Positions 51,707 to 62,156 of a stretch of 64,000 nucleotides of DNA are shown in pieces. The stretch is from assembly GCA_040901445.1 (NCBI GenBank), contig JBBDYQ010000002.1, forward strand, positions 186,001 through 250,000, in the 5' to 3' direction. Position 1 is the first letter of the stretch. Every line of letters starts with the position of its first letter. The notes under the pieces are model-generated. The model saw only the letters and a program-made list of their open reading frames with translations, ran no database searches and was not told where the DNA came from. Origin of the DNA: Thermoleophilaceae bacterium (GTDB lineage Bacteria > Actinomycetota > Thermoleophilia > Solirubrobacterales > Thermoleophilaceae). Position numbers and translations under genes: made by a program.

Positions 51707-51884
51707 CGCGAGGGCTGAGATCGTGCGCGATCCGCCGCGAGTGCTCGCTCTCTGCTTTCTCCTGCAAAAGGGGCAGATTCAGGTGCGAGGGGCCGCGGCG
51801 GACTGCCGTGCGGTCGGTTGCATGTCGACACCGCTCGAAACCCGCCTCAAAATGCCTGCAAACAGGCCATAGAATCTGCGAGCA
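51707..51884 (+). promoter_or_regulatory. CRISPR leader with promoter
   Basis: 178 bp between cas2 and the first repeat, AT-richer near its end. A hairpin GCCTG-CAAA-CAGGC (51854-51867) is followed by a TAGAAT -10 candidate (51870-51875), which would start transcription near 51882 at the first repeat. The leader side is set by the intact first repeat here and the truncated repeat at the other end. No gene is visible inside. Confidence 0.75.
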
Positions 51885-54657
51885 GTCACCGGGGCTATCC
51901 CGCCCCGGCTCCGTTGAAGCACGGCCTCGAGCCGCTCGGCCAGCACGACGGTCATGTCACCGGGGCTATCCCGCCCCGGCTCCGTTGAAGCCCGACCACC
52001 CGGATCGTTGAGCGGTGGTGGGACCGGGTCACCGGGGCTATCCCGCCCCGGCTCCGTTGAAGCCACCCTCCCGACGACCGTGACCGCCGCCCTGGACGCG
52101 GTCACCGGGGCTATCCCGCCCCGGCTCCGTTGAAGCATGACCGCCGCGAGCACCTCAACCTCCTCCTTGACGTCACCGGGGCTATCCCGCCCCGGCTCCG
52201 TTGAAGCGTTCCCGTCGCGGCGGTGGTATCGGGCGCAGCCGAGTCACCGGGGCTATCCCGCCCCGGCTCCGTTGAAGCTCGAGCTCGTCGGCAGCCTCGC
52301 GTACCCACGCGACGTCACCGGGGCTATCCCGCCCCGGCTCCGTTGAAGCTACGCGGCCTGGGGGCGGGCTTCGGACGGTCCTGCCGTCACCGGGGCTATC
52401 CCGCCCCGGCTCCGTTGAAGCACCCAGTCCTTCGCGGTGGCGCGCGACACGTCCAGCGGGTCACCGGGGCTATCCCGCCCCGGCTCCGTTGAAGCCGGTT
52501 CGCCGGCCCCCGCTACCGCGCGAAGCTGATGTCACCGGGGCTATCCCGCCCCGGCTCCGTTGAAGCTCGTCCTGCCACATCTCCGGCTTGAGCGTGCGAA
52601 TGTCACCGGGGCTATCCCGCCCCGGCTCCGTTGAAGCACGCCGAGCGTCTTCAGGTCGGCGGCGTGAGCGTGCAGTCACCGGGGCTATCCCGCCCCGGCT
52701 CCGTTGAAGCACCGCAGACGTGAACCGGCCGGGCAGCGACCGGACGAGTCACCGGGGCTATCCCGCCCCGGCTCCGTTGAAGCCGCCGGAGGCACACGGC
52801 GCTCCACCACCAACTCGCGAGTCACCGGGGCTATCCCGCCCCGGCTCCGTTGAAGCGCCAACGCAGCCTCGTACGGCTCCGGGATCCGCGGCGTCACCGG
52901 GGCTATCCCGCCCCGGCTCCGTTGAAGCCACTTCCGCCTCGGACGGCTCCTGTCGCGCAGGGATGCACGTCACCGGGGCTATCCCGCCCCGGCTCCGTTG
53001 AAGCGGCGCGGCTCGGTGCGGCTAGGCCGAGTGCCGCCGTCACCGGGGCTATCCCGCCCCGGCTCCGTTGAAGCGCGTTGTCCTCGTCGAGCTTGGCCGC
53101 GTCGGGGCTGTCACCGGGGCTATCCCGCCCCGGCTCCGTTGAAGCCCTATGTCTGTTTCTCGCCATAGGAATAGGTGCGTGGCGTCACCGGGGCTATCCC
53201 GCCCCGGCTCCGTTGAAGCTCCCGCTCCAACTCGCGCGCAGAATCATCAATCGAGGTCACCGGGGCTATCCCGCCCCGGCTCCGTTGAAGCCGCAAGTTC
53301 CGGATCATCGACGACGACGGCGCGATGTCACCGGGGCTATCCCGCCCCGGCTCCGTTGAAGCCGTGAGTGGAATAAAAGGAGCAGCCGTGACTGAAATCG
53401 TCACCGGGGCTATCCCGCCCCGGCTCCGTTGAAGCACGTCGAAGGTCGAGGCGAGCATCCGCACCGTGCTCGTCACCGGGGCTATCCCGCCCCGGCTCCG
53501 TTGAAGCAACATGCCCGCCTCGCTGCTCAACGCCCCGACCGGCGATGTCACCGGGGCTATCCCGCCCCGGCTCCGTTGAAGCGCGCGCGCCCCGGTCAGG
53601 TTGTGCTCGCCGAGAGCGGTCACCGGGGCTATCCCGCCCCGGCTCCGTTGAAGCATCGACATCGACGGCAAGTGCGCGGGCTGCGGCCACGTCACCGGGG
53701 CTATCCCGCCCCGGCTCCGTTGAAGCCGCCGCACGCCGTTGCTGTGGGCGAGCCCGGAGTGGTCACCGGGGCTATCCCGCCCCGGCTCCGTTGAAGCCCC
53801 GCGGCAGCCGCGGCGGCGGTCGTTCCGAGCGCGTCACCGGGGCTATCCCGCCCCGGCTCCGTTGAAGCTACACCTGCCCGCAGGGGCATACGTGCATTCC
53901 CGGTGTCACCGGGGCTATCCCGCCCCGGCTCCGTTGAAGCCAGGGTCTCTCCCGCGAGGTGCTCAACCTCGCCGGCGTCACCGGGGCTATCCCGCCCCGG
54001 CTCCGTTGAAGCCCTTGTCGAGCCCCCCAGGGGGAGCGGCCTCCGCCGCGTCACCGGGGCTATCCCGCCCCGGCTCCGTTGAAGCCTGTCTACCTGCAAC
54101 AGTTCGACCACGCACGGGAACGTCACCGGGGCTATCCGGCCCCGGCTCCGTTGAAGCCGAGAGCTGTTCGGGGACGCCGTGTCGAACGACGAGTCACCGG
54201 GGCTATCCGGCCCCGGCTCCGTTGAAGCTGGAATGGCCGGCCGGTGTCCTACGCGAAGATCTTCGGTCACCGGGGCTATCCGGCCCCGGCTCCGTTGAAG
54301 CTCCCCCACCCCGCTCACGAGGAAGCCACCTCCTCGAGTCACCGGGGCTATCCGGCCCCGGCTCCGTTGAAGCGCGATCAGCGGGTGCATCCCCGTCGGC
54401 GGCATCGGCGGTCACCGGGGCTATCCGGCCCCGGCTCCGTTGAAGCTCACCGAGGCCAAGAATGCCATTGGCGCGGTCAACGCCGTCACCGGGCTATCCG
54501 GCCCCGGCTCCGTTGAAGCGACGAGGACTCCGACTACGGCGGGATGCTCGGCGACGTCACCGGGGCTATCCGGCCCCGGCTCCGTTGAAGCGTGGTATCT
54601 GCTGCGCTCTCCGTACTCCGTGTGAGCGCCTAGTCACCGGGGCTATCCGGCTCTGAA
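51885..54657 (+). CRISPR. Type I-G CRISPR array: 38 full repeats, one truncated, 38 spacers
   Basis: Repeats of 36 bp begin GTCACCGGGGCTATCC and end CCCCGGCTCCGTTGAAGC, at a period of 71-75 bp (spacers about 34-39 nt, all different by eye). Starts include 51885, 51956, 52028, 52101, 52172, 53110, 53400, 54050 and 54556. Each repeat folds as CCGGGGC-TATCCC-GCCCCGG, followed by the GTTGAAGC handle. The first 31 repeats are identical by eye. From 54122 on, all carry C to G in the loop (CCGGCC), and the one at 54485 also lacks one G. The last (54633-54657) is truncated with an internal deletion, marking the old end. Confidence 0.98.
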
Positions 54658-54685
54658 AGAAGACGGCGGAAGCCAGGTCCCGCCG

Positions 54686-54820
54686 CTACGCGGCACGCGG
54701 ATCGGTGCGGCGTCGTTCGAGTCCCTCCTCGACCAGCCGCTGCACCGCATCGATCGGTGTGATGCCTCGCTCCCGGGCGATTCGCTCGAGCGCGGTGAGC
54801 TGGGTGCCGGTGAAGGGCAC
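54686..54820 (-). CDS. Small ribbon-helix-helix-like protein (antitoxin remnant?)
   Basis: 44 residues from GTG 54820. FTGTQLTALERIARERGITP, then IDAVQRLVEEGLERRRTD, resembles a CopG/RHH-type DNA-binding helix pair. It is short, has no partner intact and lies beside the truncated repeat, so it may be a toxin-antitoxin remnant instead of a working gene. Confidence 0.45.
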   Translation of the reverse strand: MPFTGTQLTALERIARERGITPIDAVQRLVEEGLERRRTDPRAA

Positions 54821-54944
54821 GGCCGGTCGCCTCCCAACCGGTCATGACATGCCACACGGCATCCTCTTCATGGTCTGGCTGGATGACGAGCTCGACAAAC
54901 GGCTTCACCGCGACGGTAAGGCGCGCGCGCCACGCACTTCGCCC
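54821..54944 (-). pseudogene. Toxin-like fragment next to the small RHH gene
   Basis: An open frame encodes WRARLTVAVKPFVELVIQPD, then HEEDAVWHVMTGWEATGR, without an upstream start (preceded by TAG at 54945-54947). The WHVMTGWEAT ending resembles the C-terminus of small BrnT/DUF4258-type toxins. It merges into the antitoxin-like frame, so I read it as a truncated toxin gene. The rest, 54945-55000, holds no gene. Confidence 0.4.
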
Positions 54945-55000
54945 CTACGAAGAGAGGCGCCCCGGAGGGCGCCTCTCAATGCGTCAGATGCGGGCGGAGG

Positions 55001-55465
55001 CTACGACGTGGAACCGGCGACCGGCTCCGCCTGCTGTGCGCCCGGGGAGGTGGTCGAGGTGTACTCGAACTCCTCCTCGGCGCCGAACAGCGCGTCGAGC
55101 ACCTTCTTGCGCAGGCCCTCGCTGAGCGCCAGCGCGAGCCCGGCCCCGACGAGGACGAGCAGCAGCCCACGGCCGCGGCCCTTCTTCCGCTTGCTCTTGC
55201 CGCGCAGGCTTTCGGCCGCCTCACGCAGGGACGACGCCGCCTCCTTCAGCTCCTTCTGCATCTTCTTGTCGTCCATGACCCGGGACGGGCCCTTGCCGTT
55301 CATGCGCGAATAGGCCTTGCGCGCCGACTCGAACGCCGTGCGCAGGTTGTCGCGCAGCTCGTCGTCGTCGACCAGACGCTGCACGTAGGGGTTCGAGCGA
55401 GCAGCCTTGCCCGCCGCGTACGCCCCGGCCCCGGCCTTCGCGACCTTCTTCTTCTTCGCTGCCAT
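55001..55465 (-). CDS. Hypothetical protein with basic N-terminus and C-terminal helix
   Basis: 154 residues. A Lys-rich start (AAKKKKVAKAGAGAYAAGKA) is followed by SNPYVQRLVDDDELRDNLRT, then FESARKAYSRMNGKG. One hydrophobic helix (GLLLVLVGAGLALALSEGLR) lies near residue 115. A GAGGAG ribosome site precedes the ATG. Family not recognised in detail; similar short proteins with a DUF-type helix-basic pattern are common in Thermoleophilia. The gene is read toward the array. Confidence 0.6.
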   Translation of the reverse strand: MAAKKKKVAKAGAGAYAAGKAARSNPYVQRLVDDDELRDNLRTAFESARKAYSRMNGKGPSRVMDDKKMQKELKEAASSLREAAESLRGKSKRKKGRGRGLLLVLVGAGLALALSEGLRKKVLDALFGAEEEFEYTSTTSPGAQQAEPVAGSTS

Positions 55466-55537
55466 AGCTCTCCTCGGGGTCGGCTTTGCCTGAGCGCAAC
55501 GATACCCGCCGGGCAGCGTCCGGTCACCTCCAACCTG

Positions 55538-55590
55538 GGGGTCAGGTCTTGCATTCCAACATCGTGATGTTGGAATGCAAGACCTGACCC

Positions 55591-55591
<1 letters not shown>
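55538..55591. repeat. Perfect 26-bp inverted repeat (REP/IS-associated-like palindrome)
   Basis: Arms of 26 bp (55538-55563 and 55566-55591) are perfectly complementary, separated by GT. The left arm starts GGGGTCAGGTCTTGCATT. Its right end touches the lon stop codon. I remember similar GGGGTCAGGTCTTG palindromes near REP-type or IS200-like elements in other genomes, but cannot verify this here. It could also serve as a terminator for lon. Confidence 0.75.
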
Positions 55592-57956
<2,365 letters not shown>

Positions 57957-57960
<4 letters not shown>

Positions 57961-58400
57961 TGTTCGGGGTGTATCGGGATCTGCCGCGCCGTCTCCTCCG
58001 GTGCGGCCAGCGGGATCTCGACCCGCAGGATCCCGTCCACGTAGGCGGCGCGGGCCTCGCCGGCCACCACGTCGGCGCCGAGCTCCACCAGCCGCCGGAA
58101 CGGTCCCTGCTGCACCTCGACCTGCTGGTAGAGACGGCCCTCCGGATCCTGCCCGCGCCGCTCGCCCGCGATCAGGAGCTGGCGCCCGCGGATCTCGAGC
58201 GCCACCTCGTCAACGTCCACTCCGGCGAGCTCCACCTCCACCACCGCCCGGGCGGGCGCGCCCTGGTAGTACACGTCGACGCGCGGGGAGAAGCCGCGCC
58301 GCGGGGCCAGCCCGCTGCGCTCGAACACGTCGCCGAACAGCTCGTCGATCTCCCGGCGCATGCGCTCGAAGTTGGCGAAGACGTCTCTGTCGCGCGGCAC
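57957..58400 (-). CDS. Small heat-shock protein (Hsp20/alpha-crystallin)
   Basis: 147 residues from GTG 58400. The alpha-crystallin domain starts at about residue 40: RVDVYYQGAPARAVVEVELA, GVDVDEVALEIRGRQLLIAG, RRGQDPEGRLYQQVEVQQGP and FRRLVELGADVVAGEARAAY, with the VDGILRVEIPLA end strand. The N-terminal arm has MRREIDELFGDVFERSG. It is directly upstream of lon with a 4-bp overlap, a natural chaperone-protease pairing under stress. Confidence 0.95.
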
Positions 58401-58425
58401 GGGCGAAGTTATAGCTGCGCCGGGC

Positions 58426-59220
58426 CTATACCTCGTACACGGCGCCCTCGCTCGCGACGTCCACGGGAGCGCCGAAGGTCTCGGCGGCCTCGCGCCTGGC
58501 CCACAGCTCGTCCAGCTCGTCGGAGATGTGGGTGAGCACGAGCCGGCGCGCCTGGGCGCGGCGAGCGTGGTCGCCGGCCTCGGCCGGCGTGAGGTGGCCG
58601 CGCATGCCGGTGCGCTCAGGGCGCGGCAGCGTGGCCTCCATCAGCAGCAGGTCGGCGCCCTTGGCGAACTGGACGATCTCCTCGGTGGGGCTGCAGTCGG
58701 CCCCGTAGGCCAGGCGCCCCCCGCCGTTGGACGAGCTGGCGCAGATCGCGAACGTCTCGGTGAAGTGCGGGACCGAATGGAAGCGCAGGCGGATCGAGCC
58801 CACCTCCGGCACGCTGGCGGCGTCGTACTCCTCCACGCGGAAGGCGTTGTCGATCAGGTCCTCCTGGATCACCGCCGCGCACACCTGGCGGAACACGTCG
58901 GTGGCCCCCGGCGGCACGATCAGGCGCGGGCGCGCAGGGGTGTCGGTGCCGGGCCAGCGATCCACGGGCACGGGCTGCTGGCGCGGCGCGTACTTGAGGG
59001 CGCAGGCGAACGGGATGAGGTCGAGCACGTGGTCCGCGTGCAGGTGCGAGATGACCACCGCGTCGACGCGCGTGTAGTCGCGGAAGCGGCGGAGCTTGGA
59101 GAAGACGCCGTTGCCGCAGTCGATCAGCAGGCAGGCGTCGCCGTCCTCGAGCAGGTAACCGGAGCAGGCACCGCCGGCGTCCTGCCACGACGGCGACTTG
59201 CCGAGCACGGTGAGGCGCAT
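58426..59220 (-). CDS. Metallo-beta-lactamase-fold hydrolase (RNase Z-like)
   Basis: 264 residues. LTVLGKSPSWQDAGGACSGY, the zinc motif VISHLHADHVLDLIPF, LIVPPGATDVFRQVC, LRFHSVPHFTETFAICAS, YGADCSPTEEIVQFAKGADL and LLMEATLPRPERTGM, then HLTPAEAGDHARRAQARRLVL-like segments. This pattern resembles RNase Z and related phosphodiesterases of cyclic nucleotides or tRNA. A ribonuclease Z role is not proven. Faces the HxlR gene downstream across an 88-bp gap at 59221-59308 without visible genes. Confidence 0.85.
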   Translation of the reverse strand: MRLTVLGKSPSWQDAGGACSGYLLEDGDACLLIDCGNGVFSKLRRFRDYTRVDAVVISHLHADHVLDLIPFACALKYAPRQQPVPVDRWPGTDTPARPRLIVPPGATDVFRQVCAAVIQEDLIDNAFRVEEYDAASVPEVGSIRLRFHSVPHFTETFAICASSSNGGGRLAYGADCSPTEEIVQFAKGADLLLMEATLPRPERTGMRGHLTPAEAGDHARRAQARRLVLTHISDELDELWARREAAETFGAPVDVASEGAVYEV

Positions 59221-59308
59221 CCACCGGGACTCTAACCCTGCCGCCGTGCCGGCGCGCCGAGAACGTGCGCAATGTCACGCAGCGCCTGGCAGGGCGCGGC
59301 GGGAGCGG

Positions 59309-59809
59309 TCAGCCCTCGGCCAGCAGGCTCGCGCGCCCGTGCTCCGGATCGGCCCGCAGCCCGGGGCCGGCCTGGGGGCGCACCGCGCGGGGGTCGAGCT
59401 CCTCGCCGCAGTGCGAGCACGCCAGGAACGGCTCCGTCTCGTGCCCGCAGTCCTCGTGGACGAGCGTGACCGGGGCCCCCGCCTCGCACGCGTACTTGTC
59501 TCCCCACTGCATGAGCGCGATGACGGCCGGGTAGAGGTCGCGGCCCTTCTGCGTGAGGCGGTACTCGTGGCGCGGCGGGCGCTCGCTGTAGAGGACCCGA
59601 TCGAGGATCCCGTGCTCCGTGAGCCGCTCGAGCCGGTCTGCCAGCACGTTGCGCGCGATGCCGAGGTTGCGCTGCATCTGGTCGAAGCGCCTGACCCGGA
59701 AGAAGGCCTCCCGGATCACGAGCAGGGTCCAGGTGTCGCCCACGATGGCGACGCTCCTGGCCACCGAGCAGTTCTGGCAGGCGACCGCGTCTCGCTTCGA
59801 ATCACGCAT
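59309..59809 (-). CDS. HxlR-family transcriptional regulator
   Basis: 166 residues from ATG 59809. CQNCSVARSVAIVGDTWTLL, then VIREAFFRVRRFDQMQRNLG, RNVLADRLERLTEHGILDRV and YRLTQKGRDLYPAVIALMQW are the HxlR winged helix. A C-terminal extension carries cysteines (EDCGHETEPFLACSHCGEEL), possibly a zinc site or thiol switch. It diverges from the thioesterase pair, and two direct repeats in the shared promoter are probably its operators. Earlier in-frame starts would run into those operators. Confidence 0.9.
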   Translation of the reverse strand: MRDSKRDAVACQNCSVARSVAIVGDTWTLLVIREAFFRVRRFDQMQRNLGIARNVLADRLERLTEHGILDRVLYSERPPRHEYRLTQKGRDLYPAVIALMQWGDKYACEAGAPVTLVHEDCGHETEPFLACSHCGEELDPRAVRPQAGPGLRADPEHGRASLLAEG

Positions 59810-59831
59810 CCTCCCGGTCGATGATAGCGGC

Positions 59832-59886
59832 GTCAGTTGCGTAATGAAACCCACTCTTGTAGAGTCAGTTGCGTAATGCAACCCAC
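59832..59886. promoter_or_regulatory. Two HxlR operator repeats
   Basis: Two copies of a 23-bp sequence beginning GTCAGTTGCGTAATG (59832-59854 and 59864-59886, one mismatch between them), spaced 32 bp apart. The second contains the perfect inverted repeat GTTGC-GTAAT-GCAAC; the first has GAAAC in the right arm. They lie between the divergent regulator and thioesterase genes, so HxlR probably regulates both. Confidence 0.72.
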
Positions 59887-59905
59887 CCACCGGACGGAGG
59901 ACCCC

Positions 59906-60079
59906 ATGACGCCCGAGTCGATCAACGGCCTGTCCATCCCGCGCGAGCTGGTGCTGGGCGTGCTCCGCGGCGAGGAGCGCGTGAGCGACATGCGCCGGCT
60001 GCGCGTGATCGCAGCGCTCGCGACCAGCGATCGGCGCGAGAGCGACCGCGACCCCGGCGAAGTCGGCGAGGCCGCGTGA
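59906..60079 (+). CDS. Small protein upstream of the thioesterase
   Basis: 57 residues from ATG 59906, behind CGGAGG 5 bp upstream. INGLSIPRELVLGVLRGEER and MRRLRVIAALATSDRRESDR are helical and amphipathic. No family recognised. Its stop overlaps the GTG of the thioesterase, so the two are translated together under the HxlR-type operator. Confidence 0.6.
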   Translation: MTPESINGLSIPRELVLGVLRGEERVSDMRRLRVIAALATSDRRESDRDPGEVGEAA

Positions 60080-60579
60080 CCGCCTCCGCCGAGCGGGTCC
60101 GCACCCGCACGATCGCGTGGGAGGACCCGGTGGCCGCGTTCGAGCGGGGCCGCGAGCTGAGCGGCATCGACTACCTGCGCGCGATCATGGACGGCGAGCT
60201 GCCACCGCCACCCATCGCTGCCCTCATGGGCTTTGCGCCGGTTGAGGCCGAGGAGGGCCGCGTGGTGTTCGCCGTCGAACCGGGCGAGCACCACTACAAC
60301 CCCATCGGCGTGGTGCACGGCGGCCTTGCCGCCACCCTGCTCGACTCCGCGATGGGCTGTGCCGTGCAGACGCTCCTGCCCGCCGGCGTGGGCTACACCA
60401 CGCTCGAGGTGAAGGTGAACTACGTGCGCCCGATGACTCGCGACACCGGCCGCGTGCTGGCCGAGGCCACGGTGCTGCACCGCGGCGGCCGGGTGGCCAC
60501 CGCCGAGGGCCGGGTGTTCGCGCAGGACACGGGCAAGCTGCTGGCCCACGCCACCACGACCTGCCTCATCCTCCCGTAA
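60076..60579 (+). CDS. PaaI-type hotdog thioesterase
   Basis: 167 residues from GTG 60076. IAALMGFAPVEAEEGRVVFA, VEPGEHHYNPIGVVHGGLAA (the Asn/His-Gly-Gly catalytic loop), ATLLDSAMGCAVQTLLPAGV and VKVNYVRPMTRDTGRVLAEA are the PaaI/YbgC hotdog pattern. Hydrolyses acyl or aryl CoA thioesters; the substrate is not shown by the neighbours. Coupled to the small upstream gene. Confidence 0.9.
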   Translation: MTASAERVRTRTIAWEDPVAAFERGRELSGIDYLRAIMDGELPPPPIAALMGFAPVEAEEGRVVFAVEPGEHHYNPIGVVHGGLAATLLDSAMGCAVQTLLPAGVGYTTLEVKVNYVRPMTRDTGRVLAEATVLHRGGRVATAEGRVFAQDTGKLLAHATTTCLILP

Positions 60580-60587
60580 CGACGCGG

Positions 60588-60634
60588 TGAACGTCCCGGA
60601 AGCCCCCGCTACACGTGGGTGCGCGGGACGTTCA
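60588..60634. terminator. Hairpin between convergent genes, family copy 2
   Basis: TGAACGTCCC (60588-60597) pairs with GGGACGTTCA (60625-60634) around GAAGCCCCCGCT. The inner CCCCCGCTA and overall length match the element at 14548-14593. It lies between the convergent thioesterase and cyclase genes. Confidence 0.65.
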
Positions 60635-60653
60635 TGCTTGGCCGGGGGCGGGG

Positions 60654-62156
60654 CTAGAGCTCGCTGCGCGGGTAGGCCATGCCGGTGGCCACCGCGCGTC
60701 CGCGCAGCACCGCGGACTCGGTGACGTTCCACGCCCCGCTCTCGGCCTCGGCCGCCCTGGCCAGCGCCGCCTCCGACGCCAGCACGCGCTCCGGCCGCTC
60801 CTTGGCGAGCTCCGACAGCCGGGCCGCCTCGTTCACGGGGTCGCCGATGACGGTGTATTCGAAGCGGTGCTCGGCACCCACGTTGCCGGCCACGGCGATC
60901 CCCGCGGAGATGCCGATGCCGAAGTCGATCTCCGGCAGGTCGCGCGAGAGGCGAATGGCCAGCACACGCGCGCAGCGCAGGGCGTCACCCGCAGGGTCGT
61001 CACGCGGCGCCGGCGCCCCGAAGACGCAGAGCGCGGCGTCCCCCTCGAACTTGTCGACGAGCCCGCCCTCGGCCTCCACCACGTCCACCACCACGCGGAA
61101 GAAGCGGTTGAGCAGCCGCACCACCTCGGTGGGCGGCATTGCCATGGCCATCGACGTCGAGCCCACGAGGTCCACGAACAGAGCCCCGATCTCGCGCTCC
61201 TCGCCGCCGAGCCGCGTGCCGTCGCGCAGCGCCGCCCGCGCCACGTCCTCGCCCACCGAGCGCCCGAAGAGGTCGCGGATCCGCTCGCGCTCGCGCAGGC
61301 CCTCGGCCATGCGGTTGAAGCCGGCCTGGAGCTGGCCGACCTCGCTGCCGTCGTCCACAGCCACGTGGACGTCGAGGTCCCCGCCCTCGACGCGCTCGAG
61401 CCCCGCCCGCACGGCGGTCACCGGGTGGGCGATGGCCTTGGCTGCGAACAGGGTGGCCAGCAGCCCGGTGATGGACGCCACACCACCGAGGAAGACGACC
61501 GCGGCCGCCACGTATTCCGCATCCACGTCCGGCTTGGTGAGGCCCACGATCCCCACGACGAGCACTCCCAGCAGCGGCACGCCCGTGCCCAGGGCCCACG
61601 CCATCACGAGCCGCGCGCGCACCCCGGGCGCCACGGTCGCGCCGGCCGGACGGGCCGCGAGCGCGAGAGCGGTGATCGGGCGCAGGATGCGCTCGGAGAC
61701 GAGGTAGATGAGGGCGCAGGTGGTCTCCCCGCCGAGCCAGATGGTCGCGCCCACCACCGCGCCGAACTCCCACGAGTGCGCGACGCCGTTCAAGAGTGCG
61801 AAGAGGACACCCGCCGCGGCCCAGCCGCTCGCCATGAGCTTCACGCCGTAGAGCGCGAGCCCCAGTGTGAGGCGGTGCTCGCGCTCATCCGGCGCGCGCC
61901 CCTCGATGAGCCACCCGAGCGCCGCGGGGAAGTGGCGGTTGGAGTGCCACGTGAGGGCGACTCCCTCCACGATGATCGCGATGGCAATCGCCAGCGCGTT
62001 GAACAGGACGAGGTCGGGCTGCTCGCCCTCGTCGATGAAGATCGGCGTGAGGAACGCCACCGAGGCGAACACAACTGCCGCGCCGGCGGTGCCGGCGCCC
62101 CAGCCCATCCATGTCAGGCGGAGCCGGATGTCGCGGACGAGGCCTTCGTGGCTCAC
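60654..62156 (-). CDS. Membrane-bound class III adenylate/guanylate cyclase
   Basis: 500 residues from GTG 62156. A multi-helix membrane region (about 15-250: GAAVVFASVAFLTPIFI, ALAIAIAIIVEGVALTW, VLFALLNGVAHSW and others) is followed by a HAMP domain (HPVTAVRAGLERVEGGDLDV). The catalytic domain has metal Asp in LFVDLVGSTSMAMAM, the purine/metal region LVDKFEGDAALCVFGAP, and GISAGIAVAGNVGAEHRFEY, TVIGDPVNEAARLSEL. This is the mycobacterial Cya-like arrangement. Overlaps the P450 stop codon by 4 bp. Confidence 0.93.
   Translation of the reverse strand: MSHEGLVRDIRLRLTWMGWGAGTAGAAVVFASVAFLTPIFIDEGEQPDLVLFNALAIAIAIIVEGVALTWHSNRHFPAALGWLIEGRAPDEREHRLTLGLALYGVKLMASGWAAAGVLFALLNGVAHSWEFGAVVGATIWLGGETTCALIYLVSERILRPITALALAARPAGATVAPGVRARLVMAWALGTGVPLLGVLVVGIVGLTKPDVDAEYVAAAVVFLGGVASITGLLATLFAAKAIAHPVTAVRAGLERVEGGDLDVHVAVDDGSEVGQLQAGFNRMAEGLRERERIRDLFGRSVGEDVARAALRDGTRLGGEEREIGALFVDLVGSTSMAMAMPPTEVVRLLNRFFRVVVDVVEAEGGLVDKFEGDAALCVFGAPAPRDDPAGDALRCARVLAIRLSRDLPEIDFGIGISAGIAVAGNVGAEHRFEYTVIGDPVNEAARLSELAKERPERVLASEAALARAAEAESGAWNVTESAVLRGRAVATGMAYPRSEL

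Noticed and set aside
51885-54657. Many open frames of 60-234 codons within the CRISPR array on both strands
   Set aside because: They translate the repeat over and over and have no independent coding character; they are artefacts of the repeat lacking stop codons in some frames.
54630-54908. A 92-residue minus-strand frame running into the truncated repeat
   Set aside because: Only its first 30 residues resemble a toxin. The rest is out of frame with the RHH-like gene and enters repeat sequence, so it is treated as a remnant.
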